DNA of 64,000 bases from Thiohalophilus sp. (GTDB lineage Bacteria; Pseudomonadota; Gammaproteobacteria; UBA6429; Thiohalophilaceae), in NCBI RefSeq assembly GCF_034521165.1, contig NZ_JAXHMV010000001.1, positions 1-64,000 on the forward strand, written 5' to 3'. The notes under the pieces were generated by a model. The model ran no database searches. It saw only the letters and a program-made list of their open reading frames with translations, and was not told the DNA's origin. Positions within the stretch are counted from its first letter, which is position 1. Each line of letters starts with the position of its first letter. Shown here one piece after another: positions 57,164 through 64,000 of the stretch. A program made the translations under genes and the position numbers.

Positions 57164-58060
57164 CTAGCCCTGAAGCCAGTTCAGATAGGCCTGATTGAGT
57201 TGCGGCCCCCAGAGCAGGGCGATCCAGCCGGCGGCCGCCAGATAGGGACCAAAGGGAATCGGTTTGCCGGCCTGATGTTGCCTGAACAGAATCAGCGCGA
57301 TGCCGACCACGGCGCCGACCAGCGAGGAGAGCAGGATAATGGCCGGCAACATCTGCCAGCCCAGCCAGGCGCCGAGCATCGCCAGCAGCTTGAAATCGCC
57401 ATAGCCCATGCCTTCCTTGCCGGTCACGAGTTTGAACAGCTGATAAACGCTCCACAGTGCCAGATACCCGGCCATGGCTCCGAACAGGGCCGAAGTGATA
57501 TCGGTAAAAAGCCCCTGACTGTTGAGCAGCAGCCCGAGCCACAACAGCGGCAGCACGATATTGTCGGGCAGATAAAAATGATCGTAATCGATCATCGTCA
57601 GCACAATCAGCGCCCAGGTCAGTACTATGGCGAAGACGGCCGTGGGCGTGACACCGAACTGCCAGGCGGTGAGCGCCGCCAGCAGGCCACTGACCAGTTC
57701 GATGATCGGGTAGCGGGCTGAAATGGGGGTCTGGCAATTATTGCAGCGCCCGCGCAGCAGCAGATAACTGATGACCGGGATGTTCTCCCAGGCGCGGATG
57801 GCGTGGCCGCAATGCGGGCAGCGCGAGGCGGGGGTCAGTAGATTATACGGGCCGCTTTCCGCCGGCGGCTGCCCGGTTTTGAGCTGGTGGGGGTGATGTT
57901 CAGTCAGATACTCCAGGCAGTCACCCTGCCACTGGCGGTGCAGCATCAACGGCAGACGCAGAATCACTACGTTCAGAAAACTGCCGACGATCAGGCCGAG
58001 CAGAAACACCACGGCCAAAAATAACACCGGGCTGTCCTGCAGCAGCTGGAGATAGCTCAT
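57164..58060 (-). CDS. pilD: Type IV prepilin peptidase/N-methyltransferase PilD
   Basis: 298 residues, eight hydrophobic segments. N-terminal LIVGSFLNVVILRLPLMLHR, the zinc-binding two Cys pairs CPHCGHAIRAWENIPVISYL and RCNNCQTPISARYPIIELVS, and the two active-site aspartate motifs TMIDYDHFYLPDNIVLPLLW and GMGYGDFKLLAMLGAWLGWQ. It cleaves and methylates prepilins at the inner membrane. Nine bases downstream of pilC. Confidence 0.96.
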   Translation of the reverse strand: MSYLQLLQDSPVLFLAVVFLLGLIVGSFLNVVILRLPLMLHRQWQGDCLEYLTEHHPHQLKTGQPPAESGPYNLLTPASRCPHCGHAIRAWENIPVISYLLLRGRCNNCQTPISARYPIIELVSGLLAALTAWQFGVTPTAVFAIVLTWALIVLTMIDYDHFYLPDNIVLPLLWLGLLLNSQGLFTDITSALFGAMAGYLALWSVYQLFKLVTGKEGMGYGDFKLLAMLGAWLGWQMLPAIILLSSLVGAVVGIALILFRQHQAGKPIPFGPYLAAAGWIALLWGPQLNQAYLNWLQG

Positions 58061-58069
58061 GAAGTTGAA

Positions 58070-59293
58070 TTAGCCGCCGACGACCTTACCCATCTGGAAG
58101 ATCGGCAGGTACATGGCAATGACCAGGCCGCCGATCAGCACTCCCAGAAAGACCATGATGATCGGCTCCAGCAGGCTGCTGAGACTGTCCACGGCATTAT
58201 CGACTTCTTCTTCATAGAAGTCGGCGACCTTGGACAGCATCGTGTCCATGGAGCCGGCCTCTTCGCCGATGGCGGTCATCTGTATCACCATATTGGGAAA
58301 CAGGTTGGCGGACTTCATGGCGACGTTCAGCTGGGTTCCCGTGGCGACTTCATCGCGCATGCGTAATACCGCGTTACCGTAGACTACATTGCCGACGGCG
58401 CCGGCCACCGATTCCATGGCTTCGACCAGGGGGACACCGGCGGCAAACATGGTGGCCAGGGTCCGGGCATACCGGGCGATGGCGGCCTTGTTCAGGATCG
58501 GGCCGAGGATCGGCATCTTGATCAATACCTTGTCGAGAAAAACATTGAATTTTTTCGATCGCTTCTTGGCCTGTATCAGGGCGTAAACACCACCGATGAT
58601 GCCGCCAAATATCGCCCACCAGTATTGCTGGAAAATTTCCGACATATTGACCACGAATTTGGTCAGGGCGGGCAAATCGGCGCCGAAACCGGAAAAAAGG
58701 TTCTCGAATTCAGGGATAACGAAGAGCATCAAAATTGCGGTGATGAGGAAGGCGACCACGATGACCGCGGTGGGATAGAACATAGCTTTTTTGATCTTGC
58801 CCTTGATCGCCTCGGTCTTTTCCTTATAGAGGGCAATCTTGTCCAGGATATCGTCCAGAATACCGGCGTGTTCCCCCGCGCGTACCAGGTTGCAGAACAG
58901 ATCGTCAAAATGATAAGGATGCTTGGCCAAGGCTTCGGACAGGTTGCTGCCACTTTCGATGTCGGCCTTGACGCCGAGCAGCAGTTTTTGCATGGCGGGG
59001 TTTTCATGACCCCGGCCGATAATATCGAACGCCTGTACCAGCGGTACCCCCGAAGACATCATCGTGGCCAGCTGGCGACTGAAGATGGAAATATCCGCTG
59101 CCTTGACTTTGCCGCCACCGCCAAAGAGAGGTTTGGGTTTCTTTTTGACTTTTTTCGGGTTGATCCCCTGGCGGCGCAAGTTGGCCTTGACCAGGGCGAT
59201 ACTCTGACCGGTGACTTCGCCCTTGACTGTCTGACCTTTATTGTCTTTACCCTCCCAGAGGAAGGTATCCTGTTTAGCAGCAGCCTGTGCCAT
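58070..59293 (-). CDS. pilC: Type IV pilus inner-membrane platform protein PilC
   Basis: 407 residues. Two repeated T2SSF domains: ADISIFSRQLATMMSSGVPL with AFDIIGRGHENPAMQKLLLG, and AIARYARTLATMFAAGVPLV with EAMESVAGAVGNVVYGNAVL, each followed by membrane helices such as MFYPTAVIVVAFLITAILML and LLEPIIMVFLGVLIGGLVIA. The N-terminal domain VKANLRRQGINPKKVKKKPK is usual. Twenty bases after pilB. Confidence 0.96.
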   Translation of the reverse strand: MAQAAAKQDTFLWEGKDNKGQTVKGEVTGQSIALVKANLRRQGINPKKVKKKPKPLFGGGGKVKAADISIFSRQLATMMSSGVPLVQAFDIIGRGHENPAMQKLLLGVKADIESGSNLSEALAKHPYHFDDLFCNLVRAGEHAGILDDILDKIALYKEKTEAIKGKIKKAMFYPTAVIVVAFLITAILMLFVIPEFENLFSGFGADLPALTKFVVNMSEIFQQYWWAIFGGIIGGVYALIQAKKRSKKFNVFLDKVLIKMPILGPILNKAAIARYARTLATMFAAGVPLVEAMESVAGAVGNVVYGNAVLRMRDEVATGTQLNVAMKSANLFPNMVIQMTAIGEEAGSMDTMLSKVADFYEEEVDNAVDSLSSLLEPIIMVFLGVLIGGLVIAMYLPIFQMGKVVGG

Positions 59294-59313
59294 GGTGTTT
59301 TAACCTTAGTTTG

Positions 59314-61041
59314 TTAGTCTTTTGTGACACGGTTGACCTCATCCAGACTGGTCAGTCCGTCCTTGACTTTTTTCAGCCCCGATTTGCGGATATCCGGTAT
59401 ACCTTCTTTTTCCGCCTGGTCGGCCAGTTGCATGGCATTGGCCCCTTCCATGATCAGTCGACTCAGGGCATCGGAGATCGGCATCACCTGATAGATCCCG
59501 AGTCGGCCCTTGTAGCCGTTGGTGCATTGATCGCAGCCTTTGGCACCGTAAATTTTGAAACCGGTCTTAATTTCTTCTTCTGTGAAGCCTTCCTCCAGCA
59601 ACGTCTCGCGGGGGATATCCTGCGGCTCCTTGCAGTTGTTGCATAGCCTCCGGGCCAGGCGCTGGGCGATGATCAGGTTGACTGCCGAGGCAATGTTGTA
59701 GGGAGGCACCCCCATGTTCATCAGGCGGTTGAGGGTCTGGGGCGCGTCGTTGGTATGCAGGGTGGAAAGGACCATGTGGCCGGTCTGGGCCGCCTTGATC
59801 GCGATCTCGGCGGTTTCCAGGTCACGGATCTCGCCCACCAGAATGATGTCCGGGTCCTGGCGCAGGAAGGCGCGCAGGGCTCGGGCAAAATCAAGACCTA
59901 CCTTGGTATTGACGTTGACCTGGTTGACCCCCGGCAGGTTGATTTCCACCGGATCCTCGGCCGTGGAGATATTCACATCCGGCTGATTGAGGATGTTGAC
60001 CCCGGTATACAACGAGACGGTTTTACCACTACCGGTCGGGCCGGTGACCAGAATCATGCCATAGGGTTTATGGAGATTTTCCAGATAGAGCTGTTTTTGC
60101 TCTTCCTCATAACCGAGCGCATCGATCCCCATCTGGGCGCTGGTGGGATCGAGGATACGCATGACGATCTTCTCGCCGAACAGGGTCGGGCAGGTATTGA
60201 CACGAAAGTCGATGGCCCGGGTCTTGGAAAGATTCAGCTTGATCCGGCCGTCCTGGGGCAGGCGGCGCTCGGAGATGTCCAGGCGTGACATCACCTTGAG
60301 GCGCGCGGCGATGCGCGGCGCCATCCCCACCGGCGGGGCGGCCACTTCTTTCAATATCCCGTCCTGACGGAAACGGACCCGGAAGCTTTTCTCATAGGGC
60401 TCGAAATGGATATCCGAGGCGCCCTTGTTAATGGCATCCAGCAGGACCTTGTTGACGAAACGCACCACGGGAGTGTCGTCGGCATCGGATTCGGTGACGG
60501 CTTCGCCGGCGGCGGCCTCATCATCGCTGAACTCCACATCATCGAGATCATCGTCGCCGGCCAGCGCCGAGAGGCCGGTATCGGCCGCTTCCATGGCCCG
60601 GTCGATGGTCTTGCTCAGCTTGTCGTCCTGGACCAGAATCGGCTCGGTGGTCATGCCGACGTGGAACTTGATCTCGTCCAGCGCCTGCAGGTTGGTGGGA
60701 TCCGAGACCGCCACGAACAGGCGGTTGCCGCGCCGGAACAGCGGCAGGGTATGGTGTTTGCGTATCAGCTCTTCCTTGACCAGTTTGATGGTGTCCGGCT
60801 CGATGTCGACGACATCGATATCCATCACCGGCACGCCGAACTCGTCGGCCGCCGCCTGGGCGATTTTTCTGGCGTCTGCCATCCCTTTCTGTACCAGATA
60901 GCTGACGAACAGCATCTTCTGCTGGATGGAATCGGTGGACGCTTTCTGGGCATCGGCATCCGAGAGGATCCCGTCCTGCACCAGCTTGCGGGCCAGGCCG
61001 CTTAATTGCATTTGTACGCCGGGGGTGGCCATATTTTTCAA
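59314..61041 (-). CDS. pilB: Type IV pilus assembly ATPase PilB
   Basis: 575 residues, hexameric extension ATPase. N-terminal MshEN-type domain (LVQDGILSDADAQKASTDSI), the catalytic domain with Walker A VTGPTGSGKTVSLYTGVNIL, Asp box, Walker B QDPDIILVGEIRDLETAEIA, His box AAQTGHMVLSTLHTNDAPQT, and the tetra-Cys zinc site LARRLCNNCKEPQDIPRETL with GAKGCDQCTNGYKGR. Either ATG (61,041 or 61,032) fits. First of the leftward operon; no obvious sigma54 site seen upstream. Confidence 0.96.
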   Translation of the reverse strand: MKNMATPGVQMQLSGLARKLVQDGILSDADAQKASTDSIQQKMLFVSYLVQKGMADARKIAQAAADEFGVPVMDIDVVDIEPDTIKLVKEELIRKHHTLPLFRRGNRLFVAVSDPTNLQALDEIKFHVGMTTEPILVQDDKLSKTIDRAMEAADTGLSALAGDDDLDDVEFSDDEAAAGEAVTESDADDTPVVRFVNKVLLDAINKGASDIHFEPYEKSFRVRFRQDGILKEVAAPPVGMAPRIAARLKVMSRLDISERRLPQDGRIKLNLSKTRAIDFRVNTCPTLFGEKIVMRILDPTSAQMGIDALGYEEEQKQLYLENLHKPYGMILVTGPTGSGKTVSLYTGVNILNQPDVNISTAEDPVEINLPGVNQVNVNTKVGLDFARALRAFLRQDPDIILVGEIRDLETAEIAIKAAQTGHMVLSTLHTNDAPQTLNRLMNMGVPPYNIASAVNLIIAQRLARRLCNNCKEPQDIPRETLLEEGFTEEEIKTGFKIYGAKGCDQCTNGYKGRLGIYQVMPISDALSRLIMEGANAMQLADQAEKEGIPDIRKSGLKKVKDGLTSLDEVNRVTKD

Positions 61042-61324
61042 ATCCGGTATGACAGCAGGGTAATCAGTATATCCGTTTCGTCAGACTGTATCGACGCCGA
61101 TCGGCGCAGGCTTGAGGCCGTGTGCGGAAAACGTGATACAGGCCCAATGAAACAGCCTGAAATAATAATTATAAGTTATTGATGGAAAAGTATTAATTTA
61201 GGCAGGTCTACCTGTCAAGCCCAATTTATCCTCGCGCGACGGGGTTGGCCGGGAGCGGTGGTGAATAATATCAAGCAAGTGAACCCCAAGTTATTGTTTT
61301 AATTGTATTTATCGGATTACTAGT

Positions 61325-61695
61325 GGCTGTCGGTGAGCGTTTTACCTGGACCGGGGTGTCGGACTTGTCGGTGGTGGGAATGGTATTAGGTGCTGCTGTT
61401 GACATCCACTTCGTAATCAAAACTCACTTCCCAGTCGTGCCCTGGACTTCCCACGGTCCACCGCTGGCGGTTTTCAGGGCGCGTTACTGTTCCCGGAGAA
61501 GTCGCTGTTGTAGTCAAGATAAAAGTCCTCATGGACCAGCTCGAGCGCGGCCATGTTTTACTACGCATTTGTCATCCGGCTCTCGGTGAGAGAACTGTTG
61601 TAGACAGGAATCGCGATCCCGGACAGAATCCCGATGATGGCGACATTCATCATCAGTTTGATCGAGGTGGAGGCGAACAGTTTTTTGTAGTACAT
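61325..61695 (-). pseudogene. Degenerate type IV pilin (pilA-like) remnant
   Basis: From an ATG at 61,695 the minus strand reads MYYKKLFASTSIKLMMNVAI then IGILSGIAIPVYNSSLTESR, the pilin N-terminal helix, ending at a premature stop after MTNA. The prepilin-peptidase site is changed (the usual G-F-T-L-I-E is A-S-T-S-I-K). The remainder continues in other frames with NMAALELVHEDFYLDYNSDF and HDWEVSFDYEVDVNSS. Its 5' side abuts the IS end by about 15 bases. Position upstream of pilB is the usual one for pilA. Confidence 0.65.
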
Positions 61696-61737
61696 GATGT
61701 GCGGTGTTTTTCAAGATAGTTGTCGCCTTTTCCGTTC

Positions 61738-62781
61738 TTAAGCCGCTTGCTGCACCCGCTCAGGGTTGAGGGCCGTCGGTCCTACCGCTACCCAGTTTCT
61801 CGTTCTGCCGGACCATCGCTGCGGGTTCCGCACCTTGGCCTGCTCGTAGATCCGATCACGCTGTTTCAGGATATCCCGGTCGTCGCCTCGATGCCGCTGC
61901 GCCGGCGTCACAAATTTCAGCGCACTGTGGCAGTGGCGGTTGTTGTACCAGTCGACAAATTTCAGCATCCAGTCACGAGCCTCTTCCAGCGTGGCAAATC
62001 CCTGCGATGGCCAGGCCGGACAATACTTCAGTGTCCGAAACAGCGACTCGGAAAACGCATTGTCGTTGCTCACTCGCGGCCGACTGTATGACGGCGATAT
62101 GCCCAGATCCGCCAGCTTGATCCGCAGCGTCTGCGATTTCATCGGGCTGCCGTTGTCCGCATGCAAGACCAGCGGTTGGCGAAAGCACCGCTCGGCCAGC
62201 ACGCTGCGCTGCACCAGCGGTGCGGCCAACTCGCCGGCCTCTCGCTCGTGGACTTCCCAGCCGACGATTTTGCGGCTGTAGATGTCCTCAATGAGGTACA
62301 GGTACCAAAACAGTCCACGCACCCGGCTGGGCATCCAGCTGATGTCCCACGACCACACCTGGTTCGGCCCGTCGGCCACATGCGTGGTCGGCGCCTTCGT
62401 TTTCTTCGGCGCCTGGGCCCGGCCCCGGTGATGCCGCTGGCCCGCCGCATGCAGTACCCGGTAGAAGCTCGACTCACAGGCGATATATTCACCCCGGTCC
62501 GCCAGCTTCGGCACGATCTGGCTCGGCGGCAGTGACGCAAACTCGGGTTCATTGCACACGGTCAGGATACGCTCGCGCTCCTCGGGCGTGAGCTTGTTCG
62601 CCGGCTCGGGCCTGATAGCATCAGGCCGTCGGTCGGCATGAACTTCCCCACCCTGGGTCCATCGCTGCAGAGTGCGTACAGTGATGCCGATTTCCTTGCA
62701 GGCCCGCGCCTTGCGGGCTCCAGCGCTCACCGCCTCCTCAATATAACCCACCAGTTTGCGCCGCTCCGGGAGCGAGGTCAT
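61738..62781 (-). CDS. IS3-family transposase OrfB (catalytic)
   Basis: 347 residues. DDE retroviral-integrase core: QVWSWDISWMPSRV (Asp), QPLVLHADNGSPMKSQTL (Asp), VSNDNAFSESLFRTLKYCP (Glu, 35 residues later), with WYNNRHCHSALKFVTPAQRH after it. N-terminal HTH_21-like segment ILTVCNEPEFASLPPSQIVP. Its ATG overlaps the orfA stop as ATGA, and a run of A6G 33 bases before would shift ribosomes from orfA into the orfB frame, giving OrfAB. Confidence 0.9.
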   Translation of the reverse strand: MTSLPERRKLVGYIEEAVSAGARKARACKEIGITVRTLQRWTQGGEVHADRRPDAIRPEPANKLTPEERERILTVCNEPEFASLPPSQIVPKLADRGEYIACESSFYRVLHAAGQRHHRGRAQAPKKTKAPTTHVADGPNQVWSWDISWMPSRVRGLFWYLYLIEDIYSRKIVGWEVHEREAGELAAPLVQRSVLAERCFRQPLVLHADNGSPMKSQTLRIKLADLGISPSYSRPRVSNDNAFSESLFRTLKYCPAWPSQGFATLEEARDWMLKFVDWYNNRHCHSALKFVTPAQRHRGDDRDILKQRDRIYEQAKVRNPQRWSGRTRNWVAVGPTALNPERVQQAA

Positions 62782-63332
62782 CCTTCCTCGTCGTCCCCCC
62801 AGAGGGCGTTCAACTTTTTTCGCAGGGCCAGCAGCGCGGCGGTCTCTGCCAGCGCCTTGTCCTTGCGCCGCAGTTCCCGCTCCAGCTCCTTGATACGCTT
62901 TTTATCCTCGCGGGCCTGGGCCTTCTCAGCCTGTCGCCGACTGGCCGCCTGGTCCGCTCCGGTCTCACAGGCCGTGCGCCAGGCCTTCACCTGCTCGGGG
63001 TATAACCCCTTACCACGGCAATACTCACTCAGCTCCGCTTCACTCAGGCCGGCGGTCTCCACCACCACCGCCAGCTTCGCTTCACCCGACCAGTCGTCGC
63101 TTTGTTTTCCGTTTCCCGGCACCGGGACCCCCTGTTCTCTGGCTTGTTTTCGCCAATTATACAGGGTCATTTCGCTGATCCCTTCCTCTCGAGCCACATC
63201 GGCTACACTTCGGTTTTGCGGGGGCAACAGCATGCACATCACGGCAGCCTTGCGTTCTTCTGAATAACGGGGCATTTCTCGTCGCTTTCCACCCCCTGTC
63301 TTGGTTACTTTCTGATTCAGAAGAGGCGACAA
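62778..63332 (-). CDS. IS3-family OrfA (HTH)
   Basis: 184-residue frame, with MPRYSEERKAAVMCMLLPPQ (inner ATG near 63,275) as the usual start for this group because the first 19 codons run into the terminal repeat. HTH motifs SVADVAREEGISEMTLYNWR and a second LSEAELSEYCRGKGLYPEQV with VKAWR, then a leucine-zipper-like coil (RIKELERELRRKDKALAETA) and RKKLNALWGDDEEG at the end. The AAAAAAG slippery heptamer is at 62,814-62,820. Confidence 0.85.
   Translation of the reverse strand: MSPLLNQKVTKTGGGKRREMPRYSEERKAAVMCMLLPPQNRSVADVAREEGISEMTLYNWRKQAREQGVPVPGNGKQSDDWSGEAKLAVVVETAGLSEAELSEYCRGKGLYPEQVKAWRTACETGADQAASRRQAEKAQAREDKKRIKELERELRRKDKALAETAALLALRKKLNALWGDDEEG
62814..62820 (-). promoter_or_regulatory. 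Programmed -1 frameshift site of the IS
   Basis: On the minus strand the sequence CGAAAAAAGTTG gives the A-AAA-AAG slippery heptamer near the end of orfA. The -1 frame from here is open (KVERPLGGRRGRMTSLPER) and runs into orfB, giving an OrfAB fusion as in other IS3 elements. The efficiency is not known. Confidence 0.6.
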
Positions 63333-63591
63333 CTATCCTGACACAGGGGGTGTGCCTCGATAGTGTAATACCCTGTTTTTAATATTATAATATTTTGTGG
63401 TAATTTTCTGTGAAATCTGCGGAAACTACTATCCCGTAAAATCGGCATCGCTGGCGGCAAATTGAGAATTAATTTTCCGTGTTTCCCCTGGTTTGTACGT
63501 GAAAGCGGCGGGCATGCTGGGCGAGGGCCAGTACAGACACTATACGAGTCGCTATTTTGTTAACGGCCAGTTATACAAGGCAGATTATTTA

Positions 63592-64000
63592 ATGCGATTG
63601 GCAGAAGAATTAAAAAAACAACCGCTTTTCTTCCTCTCAATAACCGTGCTTGTGCTGATCGTGGCATTTTTTGCTGAGATGCAGGGGTTACATCAACCTC
63701 ATGTTAAGACTATTTATAAAAGAGAACTATTTTTTTTGGAACTCGCGTTTGTTGTGTTAGTGATTTTAAATCGCGAGATCACTTTCCCTTCTGTGAAAAA
63801 CTTTCCTGGTCTTTTGGTTGCATTAGCTGCGTACTGGGGAGTGTGGTCATTATTTTCTGCAGTTGATGCTATAAGACCGCTCTTGGCTTTGTATACATAT
63901 GCAGAGCATTTAACTTTAGTGTTGTTTAGTTTCTCGGTTTACGCGCTCATCCGGAAATTTAAATACAGCAGAGAAATATTGCTATGGGTTATTCTTCTAG
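63592..64000 (+). CDS. O-antigen-ligase/polymerase-like membrane protein, 3' truncated by window
   Basis: Start MRLAEELKKQPLFFLSITVL at 63,592 and open to the window end (136 codons). Four hydrophobic helices are visible (LFFLSITVLVLIVAFFA; FFLELAFVVLVILN; FPGLLVALAAYWGVW; HLTLVLFSFSVYALI), with the motif AAYWGVWSLFSAVDAIRPLL resembling the start of Wzy/WaaL-type polytopic O-antigen ligases. Such genes next to pilA often glycosylate pilin (TfpW/PilO type). Base composition is clearly more AT-rich than the neighbours. The reading frame is open upstream to about 63,466, so an earlier GTG start cannot be excluded. Confidence 0.6.
   Translation, partial: MRLAEELKKQPLFFLSITVLVLIVAFFAEMQGLHQPHVKTIYKRELFFLELAFVVLVILNREITFPSVKNFPGLLVALAAYWGVWSLFSAVDAIRPLLALYTYAEHLTLVLFSFSVYALIRKFKYSREILLWVILL

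Larger units (their letters stand above)
61707..63345 (-). mobile_element. IS3-family insertion sequence
   Basis: Two overlapping genes flanked by imperfect inverted repeats. Left inward end: TTTTTCAAGATAGTTGTCGCC (starting about 61,707); right inward end: TGTGTCAGGATAGTTGTCGCC (starting 63,345). About 1.64 kb, longer than the 1.2-1.5 kb typical of the family. No target duplication could be confirmed at this resolution. Orientation is the same as the pil operon, but reading away from the O-ligase-like gene. Confidence 0.8.

Noticed and set aside
1..64000. CRISPR arrays, tRNA or rRNA genes
   Set aside because: No regularly spaced direct repeats of CRISPR type and no sequence resembling tRNA or rRNA genes was recognised on either strand.

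Overview
The window is a join of two unrelated genomes. Positions 1 to about 2,250 are chromosomal sequence from a bacterium of moderate GC (genes for an FG-GAP/VCBS-repeat lipoprotein and a YVTN-type beta-propeller; the style suggests Bacteroidota or Balneolota, low confidence). Positions about 2,250 to 34,270 are a nearly complete Mu-like transposable prophage. From about 34,300 to 64,000 the sequence is a clean, higher-GC gammaproteobacterial chromosome (division/cell-wall cluster, secA, type IV pilus assembly genes; a Chromatiales/Thiohalomonadales-like order is my inference).

The left 34.3 kb is full of frame breaks: genes such as the portal (17,893-19,164), protein F (21,007-21,930) and DUF3164 (26,116-26,769) are intact, while others are split into two to many frames and some 1-2 kb stretches have lost almost all reading frame. 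The pattern is patchy and unrelated to gene function, so I read it as uncorrected long-read indel errors and not decay. Frameshifted genes are therefore given as single CDS entries spanning the pieces.

The prophage is laid out from its c-end at the right: repressor with S24 peptidase domain (+), an operator-rich gap, then leftward early genes: small HTH regulators, GemA-like protein, DDE transposase A, AAA ATPase B, HD hydrolase, DUF3164 and several unknown genes. A rightward block (15.8-20.3 kb) carries small terminase, large terminase, DUF935 portal, gpG-like protein and a spanin-like protein, while protein F lies opposite on the minus strand. Leftward again from 15.65 kb come gp36 (DUF1320), gp37 (DUF1834), ClpP-like protease, scaffold, capsid, lysis genes with a lipoprotein-type CHAP endolysin, tail genes, tape measure and tail-tip proteins. 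The right terminus begins 5'-TG on the inward strand with repeated TTACAA words.

The right 29.7 kb starts inside mraY and continues murD-ftsW-murG-murC-murB-ddl-ftsQ-ftsA-ftsZ-lpxC in tightly overlapping order, followed by dciA (-), an M23 peptidase, a CapA-like lipoprotein, secA, argJ and a MutT-ThiE fusion. A leftward operon pilB-pilC-pilD-coaE-zapD-yacG follows. Upstream of pilB are a degenerate pilin remnant, an IS3-family element with a programmed-frameshift signature, and the 5' part of an AT-rich O-antigen-ligase-like membrane protein that runs off the end. Three families of intergenic inverted repeats lie between 53.4 and 56.5 kb.

The most unusual observation is that the cross-phylum junction sits at the terminus of a transposable phage, with mraY coding similarity reaching to within about 15-30 bases of the phage end. 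This may be a library or assembly chimera or a true transposition product.
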